Of a stretch of 64,000 nucleotides of DNA, positions 35,424-47,369 are shown in pieces. The notes under the pieces were generated by a model that was given only the letters and a program-made list of their open reading frames with translations, ran no database searches and was not told where the DNA came from. This DNA is from Pyxicephalus adspersus. Lineage: Eukaryota; Chordata; Amphibia; Anura; Pyxicephalidae. Numbering within the stretch: the first letter of the stretch is position 1; every line of letters starts with the position of its first letter. Both the position numbers and the translations under genes were made by a program. The stretch covers positions 116,163,554 through 116,227,553 of the forward strand of contig NC_092861.1 in the NCBI RefSeq assembly GCF_032062135.1, read 5' to 3'.

Positions 35424-35832
35424 AATGTATTTAAGATATGTTGAGTAAAGTCTGTTGTGTATATAGCAGAAATTTGGCATTTCATCAAACATCTGAAACT
35501 TCCATGTAGATGTTTTTTTTACATTACAATAATTAATAATTTATCACCAACGAATATTGTTGAATTTCATATAGCCTGCTTTATAAATAGACCCATATAA
35601 GTTGAATGACTTAAAAGCATTTTAAATAATTTTCTGTAAATTTCATTAAATAATACTTGATAATTATGTTGTTTAAATCCATTTTTATTGTTTCAATATA
35701 ATATAATTGCTATACATACTTTATTTATTAGAACAGAAGAGTTTTATATGTACCTGTAATTGTAAATGTTTTTATTGCCTTTGGTAGATACCCTTTAGCT
35801 TCTGGATAAGAAACTCTATTTTATATTATTTT

Positions 35833-35853
35833 TATTATTATTATTATTATTAT
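35833..35853. repeat. (TTA)n microsatellite (copy B)
   Basis: Duplicate of 30400-30420 with the same visible unit number. Confidence 0.9.
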
Positions 35854-36068
35854 TTTTTTCTTTTAGTTTGCATCTTCACCTTCGGAACCTGCACCTTAGA
35901 AAAAACCTCTAGACTGGTAGTGTGAAGAAGTGCTAGGGATTTACAAATGTGCTGATACATTCATACATACATAAAGAATAGGGATTGGAGGTGTTTTTAT
36001 TTGCTAGTCAAGGAGTACCTACCAAAAATATGAAATATGGTTCCCTGGTTTTAATCTGATAACACAGT

Positions 36069-36285
36069 GAGCCTGACTTAATAAAGCTCTCCAATGCTGG
36101 ATAATATAAAGTTTCTTCAGTGAACCTGGGTGATCCAGCAAACCTGGAATGATGATTTAGTTTAGATTTAGTTAGCAAATGCTTTCAATCATGCACCAGA
36201 TTCATTCCAAGTTTTCTGGATCACCCAGGTTCACTGATGAAAGTGTATATTCTCCAGCCATGGAGACCTTTAATAAATCAGGCCC
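36069..36285. mobile_element. Palindromic MITE copy (in duplication copy B)
   Basis: Duplicate of 30636-30852. Confidence 0.8.
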
Positions 36286-36528
36286 ATTATGAGTTGCCAA
36301 ATTATGAGGACATACATTTTGCCAAGATCTATCAAAAGATTAAAATACATTCTATAGAGCGTACAGAGTGGCCTACACATTAGGAATATTGGAGAAATCT
36401 TGCCATTGAAATTGCTTTATTCAGCAGGTATGATTTTATAGATAGTATAAAGCTACACAACTTGATGGTTTAGCAGTCCAAGCTTGTACACCAACAGAAG
36501 CAGCTCATATTTGCTGAGTTGAGAATAT

Positions 36529-36746
36529 GGGTCTGATTTATTATAGTTCTTCAAAACTGTGGAAGATAGACTATAATGGAAGAACCTGGGTGATCCAGAA
36601 AAACTGGAATGGATTAAAAAAAAGATTTGCTATTAGCTGGCAAATGTTTTAAATCTTTGATCAGATTCATTTCAGATTTGCTGGTTCACCCAGGTTCTCC
36701 CTTAATAGCCTACCTACTCCTTGGACAGCTGTAATAAATCTGGCCA
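36529..36746. mobile_element. Palindromic MITE copy (in duplication copy B)
   Basis: Duplicate of 31096-31313. Confidence 0.75.
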
Positions 36747-37952
36747 GATGTGTCGACTTCACAAAAAAGCATCATGGAACATCCCCAACAAATCTTGTGC
36801 AACTGACAAAATGGTTTTCTAAATGCAGTATGCTAGAAATGAATAAGTTCCTTAAAATATATTGTATAATCAGATCTATTAACACATTCAAAGTGTGCAG
36901 CTACACCTGGGCTTCTAGTCCTAAAAGACTGATTAAAAAAACAACAAATCTGCAAATGATCAAGAAAAATGTATCCAGTGAAAATAACATATAATATGTA
37001 GAAAGACATAAAAACTATTATTAACCTAAAACATCCTTTCTAGAGCTTTTTTTATTTTTGTCTCTTGAATCATTTTTAAATTTCAGATTTCATGTGATGA
37101 TCATATAGAAAACAGTTTTGCCTATATTTACAGGTGTTTGCAGTGGAACATTTCAACTTCAAAGCTTTCTCCATGTACTGTATACCAGTATTCTGATTGT
37201 GATGATTTTTTTCATTTCTATAAAATAAAATTAAAGTGTTTTGGCAACACTGTTGAAACATTTCCAAGCATTCACCTCACAATTTGTATACATTTGCAAA
37301 TATATTTAAGATATGCACAGCTGCATCTCTATAATATGCAAAACATGTGAAAGAAAATGCTTAATTGTGTTGAGCATTCAGTAAAATCCTTTTGCATTGT
37401 TACTTTTATTTTTATATTATTTTATAGTAATTATGACCAGCAATACTTGAACTTCTTGTATGGAAACTATATTGAAATTGCAAATTCTGAGAGAGATAAT
37501 TATCTTTGCACTGATGTATTATTAAATTTATTTCTACATTGTTTTTTTTTTTTTATTTTATTGAAATATAAACTTTACCTGGATGTCTAAGGTAAAGTGC
37601 ATTTTCGGGAATAACTCTGAACAAAAAATATTTGGTTCATATGATGGAGTAAGGTGAAAAAAATGTTCATTGCAATCCAGTGAATATATAAAAATGCACA
37701 TTTCTTTAGCATTTAACTGTACCACCACTTTTAATTTTCAATAGTTTTTTTCTTAAAGGTATAAAAGAGATACAAACAAGAAGAACTAAAAAAAAGTCAG
37801 TTTACCTCGACTCCAAGTCCTATAACATAACCTGAACACTTACCTAATGGTGGTAAAAATGCACTTCCTATCAGATTTGGCTGGTCTATATTCGTTTAAC
37901 TGTCTGTTGTGCAAAAGTGGTAGACATATGTTGTTGAATATTTATGTAATAT

Positions 37953-38153
37953 AATTTCTGCACTGCTGGCAGGTTCCTTTGAGATATTGAGCTTGTTATA
38001 TAAATAATACCAGAAAATGATTGATGCACAGCTTCGATTATTGGCAGATCTCCTATTGAATAGTGACAGTTTATAGATTTCTCTTTATGGTGAATATCAG
38101 CGCCAACTTCATTAATGGGTATTATTAGACATAAAATCTACATAATAAAACAA
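37953..38153. promoter_or_regulatory. Candidate conserved non-coding element (copy B)
   Basis: Duplicate of 32520-32720 with no noticed change. Regulatory role is inferred only. Confidence 0.25.
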
Positions 38154-38367
38154 TAATAATGTTATGTTTTATTAATTAGCGGAGCTCAACTAATTGTTAT
38201 ATTAGAAGGTGTATATATCTGTATATTTTATAATATTTATCTATATAAGGATTAGGGTATACAATCATTGCACATGTTAGTTCACAAGTAGACTAAATGT
38301 ATTAATAGTATAAATATAATATTATATAATTTTTAAAATATTATATGTGAAATATATACAATATTGT

Positions 38368-38808
38368 AGTTATAATTGTCATAGTTGCATTACAGTAGTC
38401 AGATTGCACATAAGTCCATTAGGTTCAGCCATTAAGGAAGCAAACATACTAGAAACCAGCATATCCCAGAGAAAACCATATACAGTTTATCCAGAAGAAG
38501 GCAAAAAAACCTTTATAAAACATGTGTATGGTTCAATTTGCTCCAACAGGGGAAAAACATTCTTTCCTGATCCCATAAGGCAATCGGATGTTCCCTGGAT
38601 CACCACTCAGTGTTGAAATTTCTTCAAAACTTTAATACCAAGTTATATTCTGTGGTTCTAGAAAATCATTCAGCTTCAGCAATCTATAGAAGTGCTGAAA
38701 CTACTTCCTGAGGGAGTCTATTTAACATTTTCACAGACCTTACTATGAAGAATCCTTTCCTGATCGCAAAGGAAGATTAATTGTGAAGCGAGTTCTCAAT
38801 AGGAATCA
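38368..38808 (+). repeat. Interspersed-repeat-like segment (copy B)
   Basis: Duplicate of 32935-33375. The frame at 38347-38616 is the duplicate of the one at 32914-33183. Confidence 0.4.
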
Positions 38809-39831
38809 TTTATATGGTTATGTAGGGTTACATAATTAATGATAATTTAGAAAATACCAAAAGTACATAATTGCTGGATCATATGCCTATGTTCTAATAA
38901 TGAATTTTTATAGCTTTTTGCCCACAGTAAAATAAAATGTACATTATAATAATACCATCCTCTATTTGACTAAATGTAGACCTTTTTATTTGCTAACTGA
39001 ACTGTTGTATAGGTGTTGCTAAGCCATCTGTCTATAATGTTTGAATAGGAGTATTGCAACAATATAACATGATAAACTCAGTGGCCTGACATTTTTAACC
39101 TTGCACTGGCTATTATTCAGCTAGAAAGGATGGGGCTTTATGTAGCTCTTTTGCACTATTAATCTATCAGATGTCATTTCCACTGCACTGTAACCCTGAG
39201 CATCACAATACTAAAACATTCACAATAGAAATATAGGTCTTGACATCTATTTCAAGTGCCAAGTTTGTCCTTGTTTATGTACATTGTATGTGTGTACAAA
39301 ATGTTACTGCCATGGCAGTAAAAATGTTTTTCTAAAGTAAGCAGGATAATGTATTTATACATAATATATTATTATTAATCATCCTTCTTGTTACCATAAT
39401 GCCATCCAGTCTTCATTCTCAAACGTCAGTGTGTGTTGATGCTTGCCTGTGGCTTTAAATCACTGGAGAGCTACATGCAATTTTTCACTTGAATAATCCG
39501 CAAATTCCTGTTGGTGGTATTTGTTCCTACCCCCTTGCTATGGTAATCTCTGCCAATGACCTTTTGCAGGCAATACAAAAACATGTATATTTAAATCATG
39601 CAAAAATAATTCTATATGTGGTATTTTTTAATCATCAAAAAAATAGAATGTTTGTGTTCCTGTGAAATGCTGTGCTAAGTTGCTGCTACAGGAAATACCA
39701 AAAAATACTTTTCTTTTGATAAAACAAAATGTGTAAAAGCAAAACACTTTTTTCTATAATATTTTTATCAGGATTTAAATAATCAATAAAAAAGGATATT
39801 TTGTTCTTTAATATTTAGAGAAGGATACATT

Positions 39832-40189
39832 TACAAATGCATATTCAGAAAAAAATGGTGAAATGTGTGTAGGAACTCTCAGAAGGGAGTTTTGCTTTGC
39901 TTTTTAAAAAAGGGAAAAATAATTGGCTGTGTAAAAGGCTATAGTGTCAAAATAAAAATTGTTGTGGGTATCTACATTGCAGACCGAACTGTAAGAGGGT
40001 GGGAATCTGGCAAATCATTATGTTTAACAATATTCATAAATGTTATGTATTGTAAAGAATTAAACAATGCAAATACCAGTTCACCAATATGAATTTAAAA
40101 ATTCTATACAGTTAGCGAAAAAGCATAAAAAAATACATATTCCAACTTAACCTAATGATTCCAGTGAATAATTCAGTTGAAACTGAACT
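39832..40189. other. Unannotated stretch after the tandem duplication
   Basis: A 75-codon plus-strand frame (39865-40092) has no recognised motif. No repeats are recognised. Confidence 0.5.
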
Positions 40190-40660
40190 ATTTATCCAGT
40201 GGCTTTATGTAAAGAAAATAATGAGTCAGCTGTGTCAGATGCAATTTATTATTTATAAAGTTCACCTAATGTATGTATAACAATACATCACACTATATGT
40301 AACTTCATCAGTAACTGAAACTAAACATTAGATTTAAAGTTCTTAGCTTTTGCAAATAATTGAATCAGCACCGCTCTAAAGACCTGTTACATCTAAATTG
40401 TTCTTTTAAAATCACCATGCTAATGCAATAGGTGCAGCATGTATTAGCTGCCTGGCGATATTTAAACAAAATGTGACAGGACAGCTTGCAATTGAGTGAA
40501 GCCGACAGCCTAAATCCCACAAGAATTGTCCTAGCCTGAGTCACTGAATCAGGTCAAAACAACATTTTTCCTAGCATACACAAATTTTGAAAAGCCTGGG
40601 CTCATTAATTGAGCTGAAATCAGTGCAATTAGAAATAAACTTTTCTGTACAGGATCAGTC
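40190..40660. promoter_or_regulatory. Candidate conserved non-coding element
   Basis: Non-repetitive segment with several developmental-factor-like sites: CATGCTAATGCAAT (POU-like), GATATTTAAACAAA (forkhead-like), TGACAGGACAGC (MEIS/TGIF-like core TGACAG) and the near-palindrome GCTCATTAATTGAGC at about 40598-40612. No transposon landmarks and no coding frame. Inferred from motif density and texture, not from alignment. Confidence 0.35.
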
Positions 40661-41368
40661 ATCATTTGTACATTAAGTTAAAATATATACTATATATATA
40701 ACTAGATATATAATTACATGCATAAATTTGAATTTCAGACTGAACTGTATAGTTTAAAAATAGTTTACGTTGTCAGGATACAAGTATTCACATGAAAATA
40801 GGGTTTACATCAACATTTTAAGTATGGGTTATCACATGGGCATTCCACATACCTATTACCCATTGTATAATGTTAAAGTGGACTTGAAACAAGTTTATTT
40901 CTGATTAATCAAGATATTTGCCCAAAATAAAAAGCCTTTAATCCCTTTACATCCCCTTTCCCCTTTCCAAAATATCATTCCATTATTCCAATAACATTTA
41001 CATCCATGCTTCATACTTGCATCACCTAATCTCATCGGATAAACATATAGACATTGAAACCTAACCACACTGGTATTTTGCTTTGTTAAATAGACAATTT
41101 ATTACAATATCTGTGCTAACTGTGCTAAAACTGACATAAAGATGACATGGAACACAATACTGCCTATAGGGCCCACATATATCCAATTTGCATGTAAACA
41201 CCAATAGATTATACATTTTTTGATTGATATTCTTATCTTTTCCTATTTCTTTTTATACCTATATACTTCTCTATAGATATACAGTTCATGGTGTCATTAA
41301 AAACCCTGCTAAAATAATACTCTAATTAGTACTACTAAACTCATTCCTTTGATATGAAGGTGGATTCC
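40661..41368. other. AT-rich unannotated stretch
   Basis: No gene or repeat recognised. Confidence 0.55.
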
Positions 41369-41974
41369 TTAACCTCCTGGGCGCTCCATTTCTGTCTGGG
41401 TCTAAAAGCAGTACATTGTTTTTCATGAACATTTATTTTACAGTATAATATAATAGTATGAGTATAAAAAAGTATGAAACACAAAATCATGTCAAAATAA
41501 TAAATAAAATACATTTAAAAAATTTTTTTTTAATTTTTTAAAATATTTTTTTTTAAAAATTACCAATTTTTACTCCTGCTATTATAATATACTGTAAAAT
41601 AAATGTCCATGAAAGACAATGTACTTCTTTTACACATATAAATCCACTGTATTGCGTTCAATACAGTTATTTTTTATTGAATGCAATACAAATTGATTTG
41701 AATTTCCCGCCATGCCCCGAAAAGAGCGTCCTCACGCACCGACGTCACCGGGAACTCATCGGGTGACTCATCGAGTGCAGGAGAAGCCGGCCAGAGGAAG
41801 AAAGAGGACAGACAGCGCGGAGAAGGACAACGCGGGATGCCGGTGGATCAGGTTAGACTTGATTTACTATTACTTCCTATAGGTTTACCTACCCCGAGTG
41901 TGACTTGGGGTTACCGCTATTAGCATATTTTTTCTACCCCGAGTCACACTCAGGGTTACCGCTCAGGGGGTTAA
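41369..41974 (+). mobile_element. TTAA-flanked MITE, family 1 (copy B)
   Basis: TTAACCTCCTGGGCGC at the left and GCTCAGGGGGTTAA at the right. The terminal repeats are more diverged than in C and D. Internal order: AACATTTATTTTACAGTATAATATAATAG, an AT tract, inverted ATTGCGTTCAATAC/ATTGAATGCAATAC, a GC-rich centre with GACGTCACCGGGAACTC, and two CCCCGAGT hairpins near 41892 and 41937. There is no transposase. Confidence 0.85.
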
Positions 41975-42340
41975 AGTAAGAGAAAAGAACATCACTGTAA
42001 GGTCTGTGAAAATGTGTAAATGGCTCCCTCGGGAAATATTTTCAGCAACTACTATAGATTGCTTTAAGAAAAAGCTGGATGTATTTCTAGAAGCACAGAA
42101 TATAAATGGGTATTAGGCATTTAAAGTACTGACAACAGTGACTGTTGATCCAGGAATTGAATTACTGTTGAAGTAAATTGTACCAGGGTTTATTTATTTA
42201 TTTATTTTTGCCTTTCCCTGGACCAACTATGTCTTATAGGGTTTTATATATGGAATATGTTTATTTCCCTAATGGTTGAACTTGATGGAATTTTGTCCAT
42301 GTCTTTTTTCAACCTAGTCCACTATGTAACTATGTAATTT
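41975..42340 (+). repeat. Interspersed-repeat-like segment ending in CTATGTAACTATGTAA
   Basis: GGCTCCCTCGGGAAATATTTTC, GAAAAAGCTGGATGTATTTCTAGAAGC, GTTGAACTTGATGGAATTTTG, TTTTTTCAACCTAGTCC and ACTATGTAACTATGTAA are phrases of a dispersed element common in frog sequence. Its class is uncertain (a retroelement 3' region is possible). It begins right after MITE copy B. Confidence 0.45.
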
Positions 42341-42922
42341 AGCAGTTCTTGACCTTGAATGGACTCTTTAACGCTAGAGCCATAAAGGTTGATTCAAATA
42401 TTTCAAATACAAATTATTTATTCAACTAAATCAAGTACAAATGTACATCACATTTATTATTATTTCTATATCTAAAAACATTTTATAATATTATTAAGTG
42501 AAAATAATATTATTAGGTGAATCAATTGACCGGTCTAAATTCATATAAGCGTATATTCTATGTATCCTTATTACATAAACTTATTACAATATAAATTCTA
42601 TAAATAATATAAACCGTGTTATTTCATTTTTTTTTTACGTTCAAAGCTGTTCAAAAGTGACTGTAATGAATATTGCCACTGTATTGTCAATATGGCCAAT
42701 TCCAAGTCAGTGTATTATTGTGAGTTACAAAAACTGCATTTAACGCTATATAACGTCTTCTTTATTTTATCTCAGTTTACAGGTAAACAGAAGTTCCTGG
42801 CTTTGCCTCCTTCCCGATGAAATAGAAAAATGAGTGTGGGGGCATCTGACAGACTAATATCTTAGTATGTAACTGTGCAAATATCAGGTCTTTGCTGTTT
42901 TTCCTTTTAGTGAGAAGCTGTG
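42341..42922. other. AT-rich stretch before the mariner remnant
   Basis: AT-rich, with no recognised repeat. It ends with a polypyrimidine tract TGCTGTTTTTCCTTTTAG (AG at 42909-42910) that resembles a splice acceptor 12 bases before the next ATG. Confidence 0.4.
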
Positions 42923-43099
42923 ATGGCAGAGGCACAAGCAAGTTTCACGTCATTGGAGTTATGGGTCGTCATGAAGATTTTTTTTCCCCAGGGAAAGTCA
43001 GCAAAGGAAATTCATACTGAGATGTCACAGAAACTGGGGGAAAAGTGTCCTTTCCACAACCCTGTCAAAACCTGGATATCTTGGGTTGTGGCATCATGA
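42923..43099 (+). pseudogene. Mariner-type transposase N-terminal helix-turn-helix remnant
   Basis: An uninterrupted 58-codon frame starting ATG 42923. Residues 23-42 read QGKSAKEIHTEMSQKLGEKC, followed by a degraded VKTWIS, which matches the pattern of the first helix-turn-helix of mariner/SETMAR-type transposases (GKSAKEIH, then PSYSTVKNW in intact members). The rest of the transposase is absent: at about 43084 the sequence changes into the 3' part of a hAT-like element. A splice-acceptor-like tract lies just upstream. A decayed mariner fragment is most likely. An exapted DNA-binding exon is possible but unsupported. Confidence 0.55.
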
Positions 43100-43216
43100 C
43101 GTCACTCTGGGGGAAGTTTTTCGACCACTTAGAGCGACACACGGCTCCCCAGGCATGTGTGATCCGCAGTCCGTGCATTTAGTGGTCCGTGAGCTCCAAA
43201 AGGTTGGGGACCACTA
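43084..43216. mobile_element. hAT-like non-autonomous element, 3' part
   Basis: Shares GGTTGTGGC, CATGACGTCACTCTGGGGGAAG, ACACGGCTCCCC and GCATGTGTGATCCGCAGTCC with 16356-16565, and ends AGGTTGGGGACCACT, a CAGTGG/AGTGGTCCCC-type hAT end. It carries a full TGACGTCA site at 43097-43104. Confidence 0.6.
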
Positions 43217-44519
43217 CCCTATCACATGTAGCACTACTTTTCCGGCTCTTCCTTAGGCAACAATCTTTTTTTACAGTTAGCTTATGGTCAATTTTTCACA
43301 CCATTTCACCATTAGGTGTTGGAAGTACAAACACTGCATAGTGTCTGTGCATACATTTCTAAGTTTTACCATCATACAGCCCAACATCTTTCTTTAGGAT
43401 CATGAGTTTTCTTGTTCGATTCTATTGATATCCCCTACTTATTATGGTCGATTTTAACATTCCCTTTGTTGCTGGTAAATGGAGATCATGAGAAGGAATT
43501 TTTTGGAGTTGGGAGGCTAGTAAAGATGTAAATTCTTTAAGTTAACATGTTTCTCAAAACCTGACATAGAACCAACCATCCCCAATACTGATTACCTTTA
43601 TCTCTCCAAAAAAGGTTATAATAAATCAATAATATGTGTAAAAACACCCATGTTTTTAAGACATTAGACTTCCTTTTCCATAATAGGTAAGGTTTTATCA
43701 CATACCTAAATGTTAGGGGTTATAATAGATAGCTTTTCTACACTATGACTAGCTACAGGTATATGCAAACCAGGTATATAGAATGTATGTGTTCAGGCTG
43801 ATGGATAATGAAATTAAATGGCTTTATCTGTAATTAGTCATTTTATCAATGTGTATTTTACTGGCTAGAACTATCAGATTTCCAGTTACCAGATGTTCAT
43901 AAAAATTCATTGTGAGTAGTTAATTTTAGAATTTAATGTTATAATTAGATTAGCTTCTCCCCAATATGACAGAGTAATACATCATTGAAGCTCACTTTAT
44001 TATACAGCTTACTGGTCGAAATTCTATTCCTAAATATGTATTATTAATATTATTATTTTTACCCACTATAGTAAAAAAACAAACAAATAGAATGTTAGTG
44101 AATATATAGACAAAATTAAAAGTTCCATTTTGTTCATCCTATTCATTTGAGTGAAACTTTTATGAATGATTGCCATAACTCACTCATGCACTAGCAATCT
44201 TACTTTTTATTGGCAAATCTTTTTTGTGGCACTCTGTGTAAGAAATAGTAGAGATCAGTGTTGTTTTTTTCCAAACACATTCATTGCCAGCTTTTGCAGT
44301 GATTAGCACTTTTCAAAAGTAGTGTATGTGACCAAAATAAAAGTCAACGGTCCTGTATACCATTGACAAATAGTATTCAATTATTCCATTCAACTGAAAG
44401 GAGTTTCTGGTATTTTATTTAGCCTAACTACAGTATAGTAATAAACGTATTGTCTGCCACTTTATAAAATCTGATTGCACCTTTTTAAATTTGCTGTTAT
44501 AAAAGTGCAGATATAATTC
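43217..44519. other. AT-rich unannotated stretch
   Basis: No recognised gene or repeat. Confidence 0.55.
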
Positions 44520-44585
44520 CTCCTTTGCGTAATATGTTGACGCTAGATAAATCCTGTTTATTAATATTAATAATAATAATAAAAA
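44520..44585 (+). mobile_element. Retroposon tail fragment
   Basis: TTTGCGTAATATGTTGACGCTAGATAAAT followed by an AATAAT run: the same tail type as at 27235-27300, without the upstream body. Confidence 0.5.
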
Positions 44586-45419
44586 AATTAATTTAAAAAG
44601 CCAATAGATAATAATAAAAGAGAACCATTTAATTGCAATCTGGAAATTGTCTAAGGCTGATTACAAAGGAAGGTGTAACAAGAAATGGGGAAGGTTGAAG
44701 ACACAACCATGTCATGGTAAAAAGAGAGCACTTAGAAGATACTCAGAGAAGACAGAATAAGATAAACAGAAATGTCTGTGTCTTGATAAAGATAAATGCC
44801 CCCCCCAAAATTTTGTTAAGTGATTTTCTTTTACTTCCTGCCCTTGTAACAGCATTATCACCAGAGCAGGAAGCAAGCTTATTATTGTTGTCTGTGTTCC
44901 TACTGCAGATTTTTTCTCTATTCCTGTCTGCAAATATTTACAGTACATACTTGACTAAAAACCTATCCAAATATAGACCAAGGTACTTATTTTTACCTGA
45001 AAATACAGGAAAATACTTTGACTCCACTCCACCCTTGTGGCCATCACTGCTAACATTGCAAACTGTAATCAAAAGGAAAGTCAATAAAAGAATATGAAAA
45101 AAATACCCATGGTGTGTTTTTTTAAAAACATTTATTCAGGTATACCAGATAACAAACTGAGGGGAAAGTACCCATGAGTCTTTAGGCAACAATAAAACTT
45201 GACAAAAACTATCTAAAGTAATACCTTGTGTCATGTTATTAATTAATACATGGCCTACTGTGCATCACAAACTCATACATACATACATACATACAAACAT
45301 GCATTCACATATGCATATTTAGCTGTACATTACACAGACGGGGCTCTCTTTATAAGAGGTGATGGGAGGTGGATGAGGAGTATCAAGGGTCCTTTTGCTT
45401 TGTAGCCCAGTGATTTGTA
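44586..45419. other. Unannotated stretch with a microsatellite
   Basis: A 127-codon plus-strand frame (44714-45097) has no recognised domain and unremarkable composition. An (ATAC)n run lies at 45275-45295. I do not call a gene. Confidence 0.5.
45275..45295. repeat. (ATAC)n microsatellite
   Basis: About five tetranucleotide units, seen directly. Confidence 0.9.
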
Positions 45420-45870
45420 ATTATGCCCTTGAAGGTAAGCAAATGCCCTGATTTTATTAAAAGTCCCACTGACCAGAGATGTGTTTTAAGTGTCATACCA
45501 TCCTTTTTAATATTCATGTCTCTAGTCAAACTTGCATCTGAACTTTCATTGTATTGTACATTCATAGTAATATGGCTACTATCATTAGCTTTGATAAAAT
45601 GTCCTAATCTGTTTCACAGAGTATCACCTTTAATGATTGGAAAGGATTCTATTAGAGAAAGAATCGCGTCGAGAATTGCTAGCTGTGAAAGCAGCAACAA
45701 AGAGACAGGGCATCCTCTATTGTGTAAATTACATGTTTTATGTGAGAAGTCAATTAACTGCTTGGTGATGGAGAACAAAATATGTTCTATTATTAGCATA
45801 GTTCTTGTGAGACTGTTAAATTACCATCGCTGAGGATGAAAGACGGTAAACCGCTATAAATAGAACATAC
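45420..45870. promoter_or_regulatory. Candidate conserved non-coding element
   Basis: A 450-base non-repetitive block with preserved CpGs in AT-rich DNA (AATCGCGTCGAG) and motifs such as CCTTTAATGATTGG, GTCAATTAACTGCTTGG and GTTAAATTACCATCG. It also happens to be open for 136 codons on the plus strand (45423-45833), but that frame shows no domain and no codon-like pattern I can recognise. Enhancer-like conservation is an inference. An unrecognised exon is less likely. Confidence 0.35.
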
Positions 45871-46324
45871 TCTGCAGCAGGTAAAAAATGAAGCCAAATA
45901 AACATTATACTCATTCTTGCTTGTCTCATTATGGCCATTAACTTTACCAACATTTTTATTGATAAACAAAACAAGATTCATCATGGACGCATGTGTGATA
46001 CTTACTTGGCGCTTCAGTACACTCAACATATGAAAATTGACAAAATATATATTTGTAATTAAATTATAAAACTAGCTTTGAGACAGAGAAAACTGCCCTT
46101 TTGTCTCTTGAATAAAATGATTTTGATTTTGGTAATGGCTTCACTGCAAAATGTAGCTCAATTAAAATTACACAGAAATGTCCCACTGCTTTGTTAAATC
46201 TGAACTCAGGCAGAAGAATATCTTTTTATTCACTGATACATTTATTAAAATGTATTACGAAAAAGCTGGGTCAAATATTATTCCGCTACTAATAACCTTG
46301 GCCCCGTGTTGATGCCTATCCTAT
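45871..46324. other. AT-rich unannotated stretch
   Basis: No gene or repeat recognised. Confidence 0.55.
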
Positions 46325-46548
46325 GGGCCTGATTTATTAAAGCTCTCCAAGGCTGGAGAGAATACACTTTCATCAGTGAAGCTGGGCTATCCAGCAAACC
46401 TGTAATGAATTTCTACAAAGTCATTTATTATTTGCTAGCAAATGTTTTCAGTCCTGGGCCAGATCCTTTCAAGGTTTGCTGGTTCACCCAACTTCACTGA
46501 TGAAAGTGTATCCTCTCCAGTCTTTGAGTGCTTTAATAAATCAGGTCC
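46325..46548. mobile_element. Palindromic MITE, well-preserved copy
   Basis: GGGCCTGATTTATTAAAGCTCTCC on the left and GTGCTTTAATAAATCAGGTCC on the right. The internal arms TACACTTTCATCAGTGAAGC and CTTCACTGATGAAAGTGTA are also complementary. The centre is ATTTGCTAGCAAATG. The 224-base near-palindrome has no coding capacity. Confidence 0.85.
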
Positions 46549-47369
46549 TTTGTCTTTAAAGCAGTTTGTTCTGTGTACAAAAATTCTAACCTTTGTACCT
46601 TGAACTTCTTTACTAGGTGACTAATAACTATTTATATCTAAACATTTTTATCACAAATCGTGTATGTAAGTGTAAGCATAATCAAAGAAGTACAAAATCA
46701 GAATAAATGTTTTTGTAATAATAAAGCACCAGAATAAGCAATACTTTGGGTATGTCCTGTTTTTAAGGCTGCATACACTGCAATCTTTTTTTATTCCAGC
46801 GACAAAGGAGTGACAGACGAACAAATGATCGCTATATACACAGCGCCATTCTGTTCCGTAAAGAGGGAAGGGGGAGAACATGGGAGCTCCCCTCCCTTTA
46901 CTTGTATCGCCATTGTAAATATATTTATTTATATAAACAGGTATAGATAGAACTTTTGAATGTTGATTCAGAAAGTATCTTATTGCTTTTGACTATATTA
47001 AAAATATTTTTTTTTCATGTTAGAGAACATTGGACCATGTTCTATAATTTTTTTTTCTGCCTCTCCCTGAATTGGAGTTTTTTTCATATTTTATGAATAT
47101 TGTATTTTATATGTATTTTTTTTTCTCTTGTAGTTAAACCTGATTGACAGCAACCTAACTGTAACTTATTGGTATTACTAGAAAAAGGTTACCATTCCTG
47201 GGTATAGTTCCTGAAGGGTTCAGCAAACTCAATGGTAAAGTCTATGAATATTACTCTTCCATTAAAAGATTATGGTTCTTAGAGTAATATGTAACCGGAG
47301 AGAATGTAAGAACATTCACTAAGAAGAGAACATAGTCTGAGAACACAACGGAAATATAACACCCTGAAG
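46549..47369. other. AT-rich unannotated stretch
   Basis: Short frames only. No recognised element. Confidence 0.55.

Larger units (their letters stand above)
34595..39831 (+). repeat. Recent tandem duplication, copy B
   Basis: Direct copy of 29162-34451. It begins with the last 62 bases of a palindromic MITE (34595-34656) and ends after GAGAAGGATACAT. Near its end the two-unit repeat present in copy A (about 34311-34420) has become one hybrid unit (GGATTTAAATAATCAATAAAAAAGG near 39772). No gene is present. Confidence 0.95.

Noticed and set aside
44714..45097. 127-codon open frame on the plus strand
   Set aside because: No domain, no splice or promoter context, and composition of translated AT-rich DNA.
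45423..45833. 136-codon open frame as a gene
   Set aside because: No recognised motif. Kept only as part of a candidate conserved block.
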